In this document: in pieces, positions 19,163 through 27,841 of the stretch
How the letters are laid out: each line of letters starts with the position of its first letter
Numbering within the stretch: position 1 is the first letter of the stretch
Source of the DNA: an uncultured Latescibacterota bacterium
Lineage (GTDB): Bacteria; Latescibacterota; UBA2968; UBA8231
DNA length: 64,000 nt
Assembly: GCA_958295495.1 (NCBI GenBank)
Contig: OY282352.1
Location: forward strand, 1,240,001-1,304,000
Direction: 5' to 3'
Program-made: the position numbers and the translations under genes
Notes under the pieces: model-generated
Databases searched by the model: none
Told to the model about the DNA's origin: nothing
What the model saw: only the letters and a program-made list of their open reading frames with translations

Positions 19163-19522
19163 ATGGAAGAAGAATTGCAGAGTATTGAAGAACAGTTACG
19201 AAATTCTAAGGACGAGTGGCGATGGCATGTAACCTGTATCATCGCAGAAATTCCGTCAGGCCATCTGGCCACCTATGGATGCATTGCGAAAATTGCCAAC
19301 CAATCTTTTGGCCATACTCTCATACCTTTTAATGTCGCATGGCTACGAAGACATCTCTATGGCTTGTTGACGCATGACACGCAGGTTCCCCTGCATCGCG
19401 TAGCAAAGGTTGGAGACGTGAAATCGTGTGCAGATTCGGACAAAACGAAGGAATACAACGATAGGCTACGGGGACAGGAGGGGTCTTTGGAGAATCCCGT
19501 CTGGTGGCATCCTTGTGCGTGA
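19163..19522 (+). CDS. Alkyltransferase-like (MGMT-fold) protein lacking the active Cys
   Basis: Protein of 119 residues similar to the DNA-binding half of O6-alkylguanine alkyltransferases. IPSGHLATYGCIAKIAN matches the recognition-helix region, and VPLHRVAKVGD aligns with the active-site PCHRV motif. The cysteine is replaced by Leu, so it cannot accept alkyl groups. It would fit alkyltransferase-like proteins, which bind O6-alkylguanine and recruit nucleotide excision repair. The protein is somewhat short and has a charged N-terminal helix. It lies in the AT-rich small-gene region. Confidence 0.7.
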   Translation: MEEELQSIEEQLRNSKDEWRWHVTCIIAEIPSGHLATYGCIAKIANQSFGHTLIPFNVAWLRRHLYGLLTHDTQVPLHRVAKVGDVKSCADSDKTKEYNDRLRGQEGSLENPVWWHPCA

Positions 19523-19550
19523 GGGTTATGAGTTGAAAAAGTTAAGCCCA

Positions 19551-19799
19551 ATGGCCAAATATGAGTTTGCCTTGATTCTCAAAGGACAATACGAGCTGAC
19601 CGAAGAAATTGCGGACGAATTGTTTGAGGCCGGTTGTGATGATGGAACGCCAGGGATCTGCAACGGCGTCTTTTCGATTGATTTTCACCGAGAGGATGAT
19701 TCCCTCGAAGCAGCTATTCGTTCAGCCATCGCAGACGTAAAATCGGCAGGGTACGAGGTAGAGCGAGCGGAAATCGAAGCCATGCCACAGCTTGCGTAA
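19551..19799 (+). CDS. Small uncharacterised protein
   Basis: Protein of 82 residues starting at ATG 19551 (MAKYEFALILKG). An open frame extends further 5' but overlaps the preceding gene, so the later start is chosen. The sequence predicts a ferredoxin-like alpha/beta fold (a strand, an ELTEEIADELFEAG helix, a strand with GVFSIDF, then an EAAIRSAIADVKSAG helix). The family is widespread but without known function. A hairpin (GCCCCTTC/GAAGGGGC, 19819-19842) lies after the stop. Confidence 0.6.
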   Translation: MAKYEFALILKGQYELTEEIADELFEAGCDDGTPGICNGVFSIDFHREDDSLEAAIRSAIADVKSAGYEVERAEIEAMPQLA

Positions 19800-19818
19800 A
19801 GCCTCACTCCGTTCCAAC

Positions 19819-19842
19819 GCCCCTTCCTCTGTAAGAAGGGGC
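19819..19842 (+). terminator. Hairpin after the small uncharacterised gene
   Basis: Eight-base perfect stem GCCCCTTC/GAAGGGGC with an 8-base loop, about 20 bases past the stop. No U-tract follows, so it may be a weak or factor-assisted terminator or only a hairpin. Confidence 0.4.
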
Positions 19843-19979
19843 TCCGACGAGTACCCGACCCACTCGGGCACTTCCGTTGCGACGATCAATCGCCGCTTCG
19901 CTAAATAGCTCTAGGACTACCATTTTCTTTATGTGTTTTAAGATGCGTCGAAGAAGAAATCGAATGCCCGTTTTTGCAC

Positions 19980-20321
19980 TCATGCGTCCAAGTGAGACAG
20001 TTCCGTCGATGCCATTGGTACCGTTGAAGTCATAAAGGACTCATCCGTCTCTGTGAAGAGCGGATCCAACACCTGTCGTCTATACTCTTGAGCTGCGATC
20101 GAGTCGGCATCCTCGGCGACTAAGCTTTGCACTTCTTTGTAGTGGTCGAAGCTCTGGTAAACCCATACGGCTATGATCTGGAGCCCATCGTCTGTTTGAA
20201 AACGACCGACGAGACGGGCTCCGTACCTCTTCTGAACGGGAAACAGTCTCGTTAGAAAAAAGTCGTTGAACGCTTCCGTCTTATCGGGGACGACCTGATA
20301 TCTTCGAATCCTGAACATCAT
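19980..20321 (-). CDS. NIPSNAP-family protein
   Basis: Protein of 113 residues with the dimeric alpha/beta-barrel pattern of NIPSNAP proteins (FRIRRYQVVPDKTEAFNDFF, VGRFQTDDG, then AVWVYQSFDHYKEVQ). The biochemical function of bacterial members is not known; some are near oxygenases. It is the last of a minus-strand run of small genes. Confidence 0.75.
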   Translation of the reverse strand: MMFRIRRYQVVPDKTEAFNDFFLTRLFPVQKRYGARLVGRFQTDDGLQIIAVWVYQSFDHYKEVQSLVAEDADSIAAQEYRRQVLDPLFTETDESFMTSTVPMASTELSHLDA

Positions 20322-20342
20322 CTCGACAAAATCCTCTCATCA

Positions 20343-20610
20343 TCATTTCTGTTGCCGATAACTGTACCGAACCTCTTGCAGTTTGAAATCCTCTCGCTTT
20401 TCAGTTTTTCTCAAACCATCGGTTTTGAATCCGAATTTCTCGTAGAAGGATCTGGCTCTTTGATTGGTTTCCAAGACCCAGACTTTCACGGAGCCAAAGC
20501 CATCTCTCTCCAGAGCTGTCAAAGCGTTTGCCATCAGTGTTCTGCCGATTCAGCGATTCCAGAAATCTTCCAGCACGTAGATCGAATATATCTCTCCTGT
20601 CAGGAGTCTG
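20343..20610 (-). pseudogene. Broken GNAT acetyltransferase gene
   Basis: The C-terminal half of a GNAT enzyme is readable on the minus strand: TGEIYSIYVLEDFWNR, then a TGA at 20550-20552, then IGRTLMANALTALE and VWVLETNQRARSFYEKFGF. In intact relatives the acetyl-CoA loop is WNRGIGRxLM, so the stop replaces a Gly codon (GGA to TGA). The N-terminal half is also missing; upstream the frame runs into the VOC gene. A 63-residue frame beginning at 20534 remains open but lacks the cofactor loop. Confidence 0.8.
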
Positions 20611-20619
20611 TTTTCCTCG

Positions 20620-20982
20620 TTAGGTGGCAGGAGCCTCGCTTGCACCGACCCAGACCTCATTTCCATCGGGATCACGCACTCGAAATTCTATCATGCCATA
20701 GAACGTTACGTCGATGGGATTGGGGTCAAAACCAGCGGCAATCACGCGGTCTCGTACCGTTTCAATATCGGACGTATAGTAGTAAACGACGGTTGAGGCG
20801 TTCGATTCCGTGCGTATTGATCGGTCTATCATCACTTGGCAACCGCGTTCACCTTCCAGCACGGCATGACCCCACTCGTCTCTACGGTGGACGACTTGCA
20901 GACCTAGCCCTTGCGAGTAGAAGGTTATCGCTTGAGCCAAATCGGTTATTGGAACTATCGTGGTGATACGATGTATGCTCAC
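20620..20982 (-). CDS. VOC-family (glyoxalase/dioxygenase-fold) protein
   Basis: Protein of 120 residues built of two beta-alpha-beta-beta-beta modules, as in glyoxalase/bleomycin-resistance proteins (IVPITDLAQAITFYSQGLGL in the first; VRDRVIAAGF, MIEFRVRDPDGNEVWVG in the second). A metal ligand Glu is plausible in IEFRVRD. The substrate is unknown. Its 3' end replaces the 5' half of the neighbouring GNAT remnant. Confidence 0.82.
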   Translation of the reverse strand: MSIHRITTIVPITDLAQAITFYSQGLGLQVVHRRDEWGHAVLEGERGCQVMIDRSIRTESNASTVVYYYTSDIETVRDRVIAAGFDPNPIDVTFYGMIEFRVRDPDGNEVWVGASEAPAT

Positions 20983-20993
20983 AGTTTTGCCTC

Positions 20994-21554
20994 CTAGCTA
21001 ATTGCGCTGTAAATCCATTTGTCCCGACACAAGACAAACACATACCGCTCGGGCAACGTGCGGTCCGCAAATTCGCCTCTACCCGGTCCGGGCGGTACGC
21101 GCTCCGTCTCCTCAAAACCTAGCCGGCGAAGAAGCCGGACAGACCGTTTGTTTGCAACAACGCATCTAGCTTCAATCTCGTCTAGGTCCAAATTTTCAAA
21201 ACCTACTTGCAGGATGCTCTGGACAGCCTCTGAGGCAAAGCCCTGACCCCAATAAACGGGCGATAACTCGTAGCCTATGTCACCTCGCCGGCTCTCAGCG
21301 CTTTCTGTGCGTACTCCGCAGTCCCCGAGTAATACCCCATTTGAGCGGTCTGTGATGGCCAACTGGAACTTGCATCTCGGACTTTCTTTGGACCATGCGA
21401 TGCACTTATCCACAAAGCGGACGCACTCCTCTATAGTGTAGGCGGGCCGGTAGTAGTATTCCAGATACCTTGGAGCCCTCCTAAACTCGGCGATGGAGTC
21501 CACGTCTCGTTTGATGAACTCTCTCAGGAGCAGGCGTTCAGTCAGCTTTTCCAT
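20994..21554 (-). CDS. RimJ/RimL-type GNAT acetyltransferase
   Basis: Acetyltransferase of 186 residues. TERLLLREF at the N-terminus, the acetyl-CoA loop SPVYWGQGFASEAVQ and NKRSVRLLRRLGFEE mark the RimJ/RimL subgroup, whose members acetylate protein N-termini, amino acids or antibiotics. The substrate is unknown. Its start lies inside the last codons of the PLP decarboxylase gene (13-base overlap), so the two are probably co-translated. Confidence 0.85.
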   Translation of the reverse strand: MEKLTERLLLREFIKRDVDSIAEFRRAPRYLEYYYRPAYTIEECVRFVDKCIAWSKESPRCKFQLAITDRSNGVLLGDCGVRTESAESRRGDIGYELSPVYWGQGFASEAVQSILQVGFENLDLDEIEARCVVANKRSVRLLRRLGFEETERVPPGPGRGEFADRTLPERYVFVLCRDKWIYSAIS

Positions 21555-22966
21555 GGATCAAGATGGATCGCGTGGGCTAGTTCCCGCAGCACATCAACCG
21601 CCAAGAGCACATCCTCCCTTCTACAGTCGAACTGCCCTACCTGGAAACGGATGACGAACTGTCCCTCGTGGATTGTCTGCGTCAGGTAGATCCGGCCGTC
21701 ATCGTTGACCGCACGGAGCAGGCGTTCGGTGGCGTCGTTGGCATTCTCGCCGTCGGGGGCATACTGGAACGTGAAGAGCGAAAGATGGCAGTCCGTCGTC
21801 AGGCGAAAGCCGTCCAGCAATGCGATCGCGGCGGCGGCCTCCTCAGCCCAGGCAATGTGGTTCCGGATGCGCTGGCGGAGGTCTTCGAGACCGTGTGCGC
21901 GGAGCAGGAACCAGAGCTTGAGAGCTCGAAACCGACGCCCGAGGGGGATCGTCCACTCACTGTAATTGGTGATCTCGGTTTGGCCGAGGGTTTGGAGATA
22001 ATCCGGACGGACGCCGAGGGTGCGAACCTGCGGTTCCGGGTCCGCAAGAAACTGGATCGAGCAGTCGAACTGCGCCCCGAGCCACTTGTGGGGATTGAAA
22101 GCAATGCTGTCGGCTCCCTCGACGCCCTCCCACAACTCCCGTAGCTCAGGACAGATCATCGCGGAACCAGCCCACGCGGCATCGACGTGGATGTAGAGAT
22201 CGTGCTCTCGTGCCACTTCGATGGTCTGATGCACGCGGTCGGACGCGCCGATCGACGTGCCCCCAACACAAAGGACGACACCGGCCGGGAGGAAACCCGC
22301 CGCACGATCAGCGTCAATCGCCCGGTGCAGCACCTCCGAATCAAGTGCCCAAGAACCATCGGTCGGGACTTTGACGAGGTGCTGTTGGCCGATACCGGCG
22401 ATGCGGATCGCCTTATCAATCGACGAGTGGGTCTCCGGTGAGGCATAGACCCGGACCTGTTGCTCCCCCACCATTCCAGAATCGATCCCGCGCCAGCCTA
22501 GCGCCCGCTCGCGCATCGTTAGTACGGCGCAGACATTTGCCGACGTTCCCGAGTCTTGGATAACCCCCTCGAACCCTTCCGGTAGCCCTAGGGCCTGGCG
22601 CATCCAGTCAACCATCCGGGTCTCAATCTCCGTAGCTGCAGGTGAGGTCTGCCAGAGCATGCACTGGGCCGCCATGACCGCCGTCAAATTTTCGGCGATC
22701 ATCGAAACCGGCGCGGCGTTGGCGCAGAAGTACGCGAAAAAGCGCCGGTGTTGCCAGTGCGTCATGCCGTCGGGTATGATGCGCTCAAAGTCGGCGAAGA
22801 TCGTCTCCATGCCTACTGGCTCTTCCGGTGGCGCTAAAGGCAGCATCGCCGCGATCTCACCCGGTGCGGTCTGCGCCCGAACGGGCCGCTCATCGAGCGT
22901 GGCCAGGTACTCGGCACCCCACCGGGCCGCTCGCTCAGCCCATCGAAGGTAGTTTTCTCGGTTCAT
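21542..22966 (-). CDS. PLP-dependent group II amino-acid decarboxylase
   Basis: Enzyme of 474 residues, the usual length for aromatic-L-amino-acid/glutamate-type decarboxylases. The PLP-binding Lys is in AFNPHKWLGAQFD, the cofactor-stacking and phosphate region in GVIQDSGTSANVCAVL, and the Asp that pairs with the pyridine nitrogen in YIHVDAAWAGSA. The N-terminal HWQHRRFFAYF segment is typical of the aromatic decarboxylase branch, so a tryptophan/tyrosine-like substrate is likely but unproven. It is followed by an overlapping GNAT gene, which could acetylate the amine formed. Confidence 0.92.
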   Translation of the reverse strand: MNRENYLRWAERAARWGAEYLATLDERPVRAQTAPGEIAAMLPLAPPEEPVGMETIFADFERIIPDGMTHWQHRRFFAYFCANAAPVSMIAENLTAVMAAQCMLWQTSPAATEIETRMVDWMRQALGLPEGFEGVIQDSGTSANVCAVLTMRERALGWRGIDSGMVGEQQVRVYASPETHSSIDKAIRIAGIGQQHLVKVPTDGSWALDSEVLHRAIDADRAAGFLPAGVVLCVGGTSIGASDRVHQTIEVAREHDLYIHVDAAWAGSAMICPELRELWEGVEGADSIAFNPHKWLGAQFDCSIQFLADPEPQVRTLGVRPDYLQTLGQTEITNYSEWTIPLGRRFRALKLWFLLRAHGLEDLRQRIRNHIAWAEEAAAAIALLDGFRLTTDCHLSLFTFQYAPDGENANDATERLLRAVNDDGRIYLTQTIHEGQFVIRFQVGQFDCRREDVLLAVDVLRELAHAIHLDPWKS

Positions 22967-22998
22967 AAGACGGTCTGGTGATATTGATAGTATCGCCC

Positions 22999-23925
22999 CT
23001 AAAGACTTTCAAGCCGCCCAAATTCTTTTAACGCTTTTAGTATCTCAACGGTCAAACAACTCTGCCAATGCTGTTCGGCTTGCTCCCAAGCTTCTGGATA
23101 CTGGCCATACCAAGTCCAAGTAGGGGACCAAGAGCCATCTGAATTTTGATGCTCAATATCGAAATCCAAATTCATATCCACTTCGCTCTTCAGTGTCTCT
23201 GCTAGAAACGAGGTAGGCGTAGAAGCTAACCAGAGCGGTCTGGCAGAGGGTTCCATCAATTCTTCCGGCGTATGATCGACGACGTAGTGTGCTCTCTGAA
23301 TTAGTATTTCCGCCAACGTATCTCTTGAGGATTGGGGCAGGTCAGCCGTCTCAACCAGATGAACATAACAGATAAAATCGTACATGTTCATTTTATATGG
23401 TAACATTTTTATATGTTCTATGACTTCGACAGTGAGCTGTTTGGTCAGGTCTATAGGGACCAACTCATGATATTCATGTAGATAGCCCACGACCTCCGCA
23501 CGAGGGTTGGCGAGGAAATTACCAAAAGTATCCGCCGTATTCTCAAAGTTCCACCACGGCGCATGGGGGTATTCGTCCACCGCTTGCGGGACGATAGGCC
23601 ATCTGCTCTGGATCGAATCGTATTCGGCCATCAAATACTGGATTGCCTTTCGGACAATCTCATCATTACTGGTCGCTTTGACCTCTCTGAGAATGCGTAG
23701 CGCAATGGTCGTCGTGACAACAGATGAATCGGGCAATTGGAGATCGGGTTCAAGGCCATTGCCGAAACCGCCATCCTGATTCTGATAGCTAGCAAGTTCT
23801 TCCAAGACCGCGGTTGGAGTTCCATCATCGAAATAATAGAATAGAAGCCGTCTGTCTAATTCCCGGCCCTGATCTATCACGAAAGTTTTTGCTTTATCGA
23901 ATGAGTCACTAGTCAACAGCTTCAT
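22999..23925 (-). CDS. Alpha/alpha-toroid (prenyltransferase/squalene-cyclase-repeat-like) protein
   Basis: Protein of 308 residues. The segment ELASYQNQDGGFGNGLEPDL is the QDGGFG-type repeat of squalene-hopene cyclases and related toroids, and a second copy occurs late as EHQNSDGSWSPTWTW. The catalytic DXDD motif of cyclases is not seen, so a binding rather than cyclising role is likely. The gene is more AT-rich than the metabolic genes beside it and appears monocistronic. Confidence 0.65.
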   Translation of the reverse strand: MKLLTSDSFDKAKTFVIDQGRELDRRLLFYYFDDGTPTAVLEELASYQNQDGGFGNGLEPDLQLPDSSVVTTTIALRILREVKATSNDEIVRKAIQYLMAEYDSIQSRWPIVPQAVDEYPHAPWWNFENTADTFGNFLANPRAEVVGYLHEYHELVPIDLTKQLTVEVIEHIKMLPYKMNMYDFICYVHLVETADLPQSSRDTLAEILIQRAHYVVDHTPEELMEPSARPLWLASTPTSFLAETLKSEVDMNLDFDIEHQNSDGSWSPTWTWYGQYPEAWEQAEQHWQSCLTVEILKALKEFGRLESL

Positions 23926-24108
23926 ATCTCTTAGCTCCTACAAATAATCTCTCAAGATAGTCTTGAGCATTGCTCAATACATAAAAGTACATACACCACT
24001 GGGATGCACCTCAAATGTACCTTTAGAAAGTACTTCGTTGATTGCCGCCTTGGGGTTAGTCAGGGAAGCGGAGCGATGTGTTATGTGAAATGCTTAAACT
24101 CCCAAGTT

Positions 24109-25113
24109 TCAGGCGACGCGATAGCGCTCGACCACCTCCATATCGACCTTGATCCCCAACCCCGGCCCGGCAGGCACGGTGAAGTGTCCCTTCTCCAGCG
24201 CCAACCCCTCGGCCACGACATCGGCCTCCCGCGTAAAGGGCAGCTCGTCGCAAGGCAATGTGGCGTTGGGCAGCGTCGCCTGTACATGCACCGAGTAGGC
24301 CGCCATCACCCCGGTACACAACCCACCCATCTGGACCCAGCAAGGCACGTCCGCAGCGTCCGCCAGCGCCGCCGCCTGCCGCACTTGCAGCGCCGAACCA
24401 CTCAAGTTCACGTAGTCAATGCACTCGGCCTTGAGCGCCGCCAGCACACCGGACGGCGATCCCAAGTGCAGGGCGATGGGGATGTGGGTCTTCTCGCGCA
24501 GGATGCGGTACCATTCGAGATTGTTTTTGAGGATGGGATCCTCAAAGACCGATACCGTGCCAAAAGGCTCCAATTCGCTCGCCAAGCGCGCGCCAGTGGG
24601 CAGCAGCGCGAATTCTGTATTGGGATCAATGCCGACCGTGTAATCGGCACCCGCCGCTTCTTTCATCAGCCGCACCGTCTCGACGATATTCCACGAACGC
24701 GCCTTGAGCTTGTGGTTGCTAAAGCCCAGCTCGGCTCCTATTTCCGCCTCGGCTGCGGTCTCTTCTGGCGTCATCGGGCACGACCAGTACGACACCGGCA
24801 CCTTGTCGCGCACCTGCGCCCCTAAGAAGCGGTGCAAGGGGATGCCGTAGGCTTGGCCCGCAATGTCGAGCAGCGCACAGGTGAAAGCGTCTGGACGGTC
24901 GTACGGGTCCAAGGCCAGTGGGTCTTGGCCCACGAGAGCATCGGCTTGCTCCTGACCACCAGACTTTTTGTCGATGAACTCGCCCCAGCCCTCCAAACCC
25001 TCGCTCGTCTGGACGCGGCAGAGGGTAATGTCATAGATCTTGGGATAGTAGCGGGCGATCGGCGGGATCGGCGGGATTTCGACTTCGTACAGCTCTACCT
25101 GGGTGATTTTCAC
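24109..25113 (-). CDS. Enolase-superfamily (MLE/mandelate racemase-like) enzyme
   Basis: Enzyme of 334 residues with the two-domain enolase fold: an N-terminal capping domain (ITQVELYEVEIPP) and a modified TIM barrel. The barrel shows the K-x-R/K base (NHKLKARSW), metal ligands in VGIDPNTE and SVFEDPI, and a late LHLG strand where the third acidic ligand usually sits. The reaction (epimerisation, dehydration or cycloisomerisation) cannot be fixed. It is divergent from the tandem PhyH and sugar-isomerase genes, a set that looks like carbohydrate or sugar-acid catabolism. Confidence 0.85.
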   Translation of the reverse strand: MKITQVELYEVEIPPIPPIARYYPKIYDITLCRVQTSEGLEGWGEFIDKKSGGQEQADALVGQDPLALDPYDRPDAFTCALLDIAGQAYGIPLHRFLGAQVRDKVPVSYWSCPMTPEETAAEAEIGAELGFSNHKLKARSWNIVETVRLMKEAAGADYTVGIDPNTEFALLPTGARLASELEPFGTVSVFEDPILKNNLEWYRILREKTHIPIALHLGSPSGVLAALKAECIDYVNLSGSALQVRQAAALADAADVPCWVQMGGLCTGVMAAYSVHVQATLPNATLPCDELPFTREADVVAEGLALEKGHFTVPAGPGLGIKVDMEVVERYRVA

Positions 25114-25264
25114 AGTGGACCTCCTCTGCCATAGAGTTTCCGTTGCGCGTCGTTTGTTGAAGGGCTACAATGATACCAAATTATCGGCGCATCACAAAGC
25201 ACTGAGGACCGCGCCACTTCACCGCGCCTTTGGGCGAGACAATCCGAACTGCGAGGAGCACCTT

Positions 25265-26791
25265 ATGGACGACAAGGCGATGACCAACGAGGAAAACTAC
25301 CGCTTCGACGTGGCGGGGTATATGATCGTCCCCGGCGTCCTGACGGCAGCCGAACTGAACGCCTGCAATCAGGCATTGGACCAGCTAGCGTCTGACGAGG
25401 GGCCGCTGCGCTGGACAGCTCCCGTTTGCAATCCCCTGCACGCCTTGCGCGAGCATCCAGTGCTAATGCGGTATCTAAAGCAAATTTGCGGCGAGGGATT
25501 CCGGCTCGACGAATCGCCTCAGCTCGTCGAATCATGCACCGAAGCAACGGCTCTGTCGGGGGGCGACGAGTGGGTAGATTGGTCGCGGGCGTACCGCCAG
25601 TACAATGGAAATCGCTTCTGCCAGGGAGTGCGGGCCTTCTGGGCACTAGCGGACGTAGGCGCAGAGGATGGAGGCTTGGTAGTAGTACCGGCCAGCCACA
25701 ACAGCACGGTCCCGGCCCCGCAAGACCTAGTGGACGGAACCGACTCGATGGGACTCGTCGAGCAGCCGGTCTTGCAGGCGGGCGACCTCCTGCTCTGCGC
25801 CGAGTCGCTGATGCGGGGCTGGCGGCCTTGGCAGGGCGCGGGGCCGCAACGCCTGCTCGAATGCGGGTACATCAGTGCTGGCATGCGGCCGGGGGCGGCG
25901 TCCGAAATCCGCGGCGAGGCCAGCGCGCTGCCCGAGTGGGCCGACGATCTGACCGCTATCGAGCGCGCCGTCTTGCACAATCCCAATCGCCCGTACCCAC
26001 CGCCGGTGGTGCATTCGGACGGCGAAAAGGTTTGGCTGGCCGAGGAGCCGGGGGTTTTCCATCCCTCAATTTACATCCGCGACCCGGATTCCGGGATTGA
26101 CGAGCAGGAATTTTTCCACTGGGATCTATGCGGCCACCTCGTTTTGCCGGGCGTGATGGACGAGGAATGGCTGGCAGCGGCCAACGAAGCCATCGACAAA
26201 AATCCCGACCAGATCAGCCACGGCGGATCAGCGGCCGACGATTCAAAGCCGCTAGCCGGCACCGGAGTCGGCCGCTCGTCCATGGGCGACCCGTGGGCGT
26301 TGCCCGCGCCTTATGGCGAGCCGTTCCAGCGCATGATTGCCCATCCGGCGCTCATCCAGCGCCTGAATTGGATCATGGGCAGCGGCTTCGAGTGCATGAT
26401 GTGCAATGGCTTTCTGTCCGGGAAAGGATCGTCCGGGCACTCTTTGCACTCCCCGGCCACGCCGGCCAAGATGGCCAATCACTACCGACAGCAGAATGGC
26501 CGCGTGTACGCCGAATACCTCAACGTGGCTTGGCAATTGCGCGATGTGACGCGAGCCGACGGGGGCTTTGTCTGCGTGCCGGGATCGCACAAAACCGCCT
26601 ATCCCATGCCCGACGGCATTCGCACCTGCGAGAACGAAATGGAGCTGGTCAAGCACGTGGCCATGAAAGCGGGCGACGTACTGCTGTTTCTCGCGTCGGC
26701 GCAGGCGCACGGGGCTTATCCATGGACGGGGGAACAGAATCGGCGGATGATCTTTTTCCAGTACCGGTCGCACAATGTGTACGCGCCTTAA
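25265..26791 (+). CDS. Tandem PhyH-like protein with degenerate metal sites
   Basis: Protein of 508 residues with two phytanoyl-CoA-dioxygenase-like domains in one chain. Domain 1 (about 10-270) contains VAGYMIVPGVL and GGLVVVPASHNS. Domain 2 (about 275-508) contains LCGHLVLPGVM and GGFVCVPGSHKT. The usual H-x-D pair is absent from domain 1 (RAYRQYN in its place), and the distal His is replaced (SLMRGWRPW). Domain 2 keeps the distal His (AQAHGAYPW) but has GHSLHSP instead of a clear H-x-D. ATG 25265 with GAGGAG ahead is chosen. It is followed 18 bases later by the sugar isomerase gene. Confidence 0.8.
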   Translation: MDDKAMTNEENYRFDVAGYMIVPGVLTAAELNACNQALDQLASDEGPLRWTAPVCNPLHALREHPVLMRYLKQICGEGFRLDESPQLVESCTEATALSGGDEWVDWSRAYRQYNGNRFCQGVRAFWALADVGAEDGGLVVVPASHNSTVPAPQDLVDGTDSMGLVEQPVLQAGDLLLCAESLMRGWRPWQGAGPQRLLECGYISAGMRPGAASEIRGEASALPEWADDLTAIERAVLHNPNRPYPPPVVHSDGEKVWLAEEPGVFHPSIYIRDPDSGIDEQEFFHWDLCGHLVLPGVMDEEWLAAANEAIDKNPDQISHGGSAADDSKPLAGTGVGRSSMGDPWALPAPYGEPFQRMIAHPALIQRLNWIMGSGFECMMCNGFLSGKGSSGHSLHSPATPAKMANHYRQQNGRVYAEYLNVAWQLRDVTRADGGFVCVPGSHKTAYPMPDGIRTCENEMELVKHVAMKAGDVLLFLASAQAHGAYPWTGEQNRRMIFFQYRSHNVYAP

Positions 26792-26809
26792 CCAAAGAAT
26801 GGAGGATTC

Positions 26810-27625
26810 ATGCAGCTCAAACTAGCGTGCGCTGACTTTACCTTTCCCATCCTGCCGCACGAGCAAGTATTGGCTCTCATCTCCATGCTGGGGCTGAAGG
26901 GCGTGGATATTGGGCTCTTTGAAGATCGCTCGCACTTGCAGCCTTCCACTGAGTTCGAGGACGTCCAGCGCTCCGGGCGCGCTCTGCAGCAGCGGCTAGC
27001 CGACAACGGCCTAGTGGCCGCCGACCTGTTCCTGCAACTGGCCCTCGACTACGCATCCCACGCGATCAATCACCCCCAGCCCGAGCGCCGCGGCCACGCA
27101 CGCGACGCCTTCCGCAAGGTCCTCGACTATGCGGGCGAGTGCAACGGCAAGCACGTCACCGGCCTGCCCGGCGTCTTCTTCGATCACGAGCCTAAGCCCG
27201 ACTCTACGGCCCGCGCCGCTGAGGAGCTGGCGTGGCGGGTGGAGCAGGCGCAGGTGTGCGAAGTCGTCTTCGCCATAGAGCCGCACATTGGCTCGCTGGC
27301 CAACACCCCCGAGCGCGCCGCCGCGCTGGTACAAGCCGTCCCGGGGCTGACCCTGACGCTCGACTACGGCCACTTCGTCCCGTGCGGCTTCGCGGCCGCC
27401 GAGGTCGAACCGCTGCTCCAGTACGCCACTCACTTCCACGTGCGCGGCGTCAACAGCCAGAGCGGCGCGACCTCCTTGGCGGATGACGAGCTCGACTGGT
27501 CGCGCATTCTCAACATCATGGATCAAACGGGGTACAACGGTTGGCTCGAATTGGAATTCGGCGGCAACAACCTCACCGACACCGTCGAGTTCCGCGACTA
27601 CTTGCGCACACTAGCCAAATCGTAG
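26810..27625 (+). CDS. Sugar phosphate isomerase/epimerase (xylose-isomerase-like TIM barrel)
   Basis: Enzyme of 271 residues of the AP-endonuclease-2/xylose-isomerase-like family. The metal-binding residues are placed as expected: Glu in VFAIEPHIGS, Asp and His in LTLDYGHFVP, His in THFHVRGV and Glu in WLELEFGG. Members interconvert keto sugars or act on inositol derivatives; this one cannot be narrowed down. It forms an operon with the tandem PhyH gene and has a good ribosome site (GGAGG). Confidence 0.88.
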   Translation: MQLKLACADFTFPILPHEQVLALISMLGLKGVDIGLFEDRSHLQPSTEFEDVQRSGRALQQRLADNGLVAADLFLQLALDYASHAINHPQPERRGHARDAFRKVLDYAGECNGKHVTGLPGVFFDHEPKPDSTARAAEELAWRVEQAQVCEVVFAIEPHIGSLANTPERAAALVQAVPGLTLTLDYGHFVPCGFAAAEVEPLLQYATHFHVRGVNSQSGATSLADDELDWSRILNIMDQTGYNGWLELEFGGNNLTDTVEFRDYLRTLAKS

Positions 27626-27798
27626 GGGCGTCCCTCAGCCAATCCGTCGCGTCTTCAACGGGAACCTAGCGCTCGGCGGACGCGGCAAGGGTTGCAATGC
27701 AATGAACGGCGGAGGTTCTTTAGGCTGAATTGCTCAAAATCGAGGAACTCTCTAGCGAGTCAAAACGTCTTTCGACGAACCGGCTTTGACCCGACCAC

Positions 27799-27822
27799 GC
27801 CACAACTTTTGCCACAACTTTT
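27799..27822. repeat. 12-bp tandem duplication in the thioredoxin leader
   Basis: GCCACAACTTTT is repeated twice without gap, 20 bases before the thioredoxin start. The rest of the 216-base spacer (27626-27841) shows no gene. Confidence 0.8.
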
Positions 27823-27841
27823 CCAATCCACGGAGTAAATC

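Noticed and set aside
20550..20552. TGA read as selenocysteine in the GNAT remnant
   Set aside because: The position is a structural Gly of the acetyl-CoA loop, no SECIS-like hairpin is evident, and the 5' half of the gene is missing.
18364..24041. ATGTAC/GTACAT pairs near 18364-18384 and 23988-24021 as ends of a mobile segment
   Set aside because: The motifs are short, AT-rich and not part of longer matching ends; no integrase or transposase lies between them.
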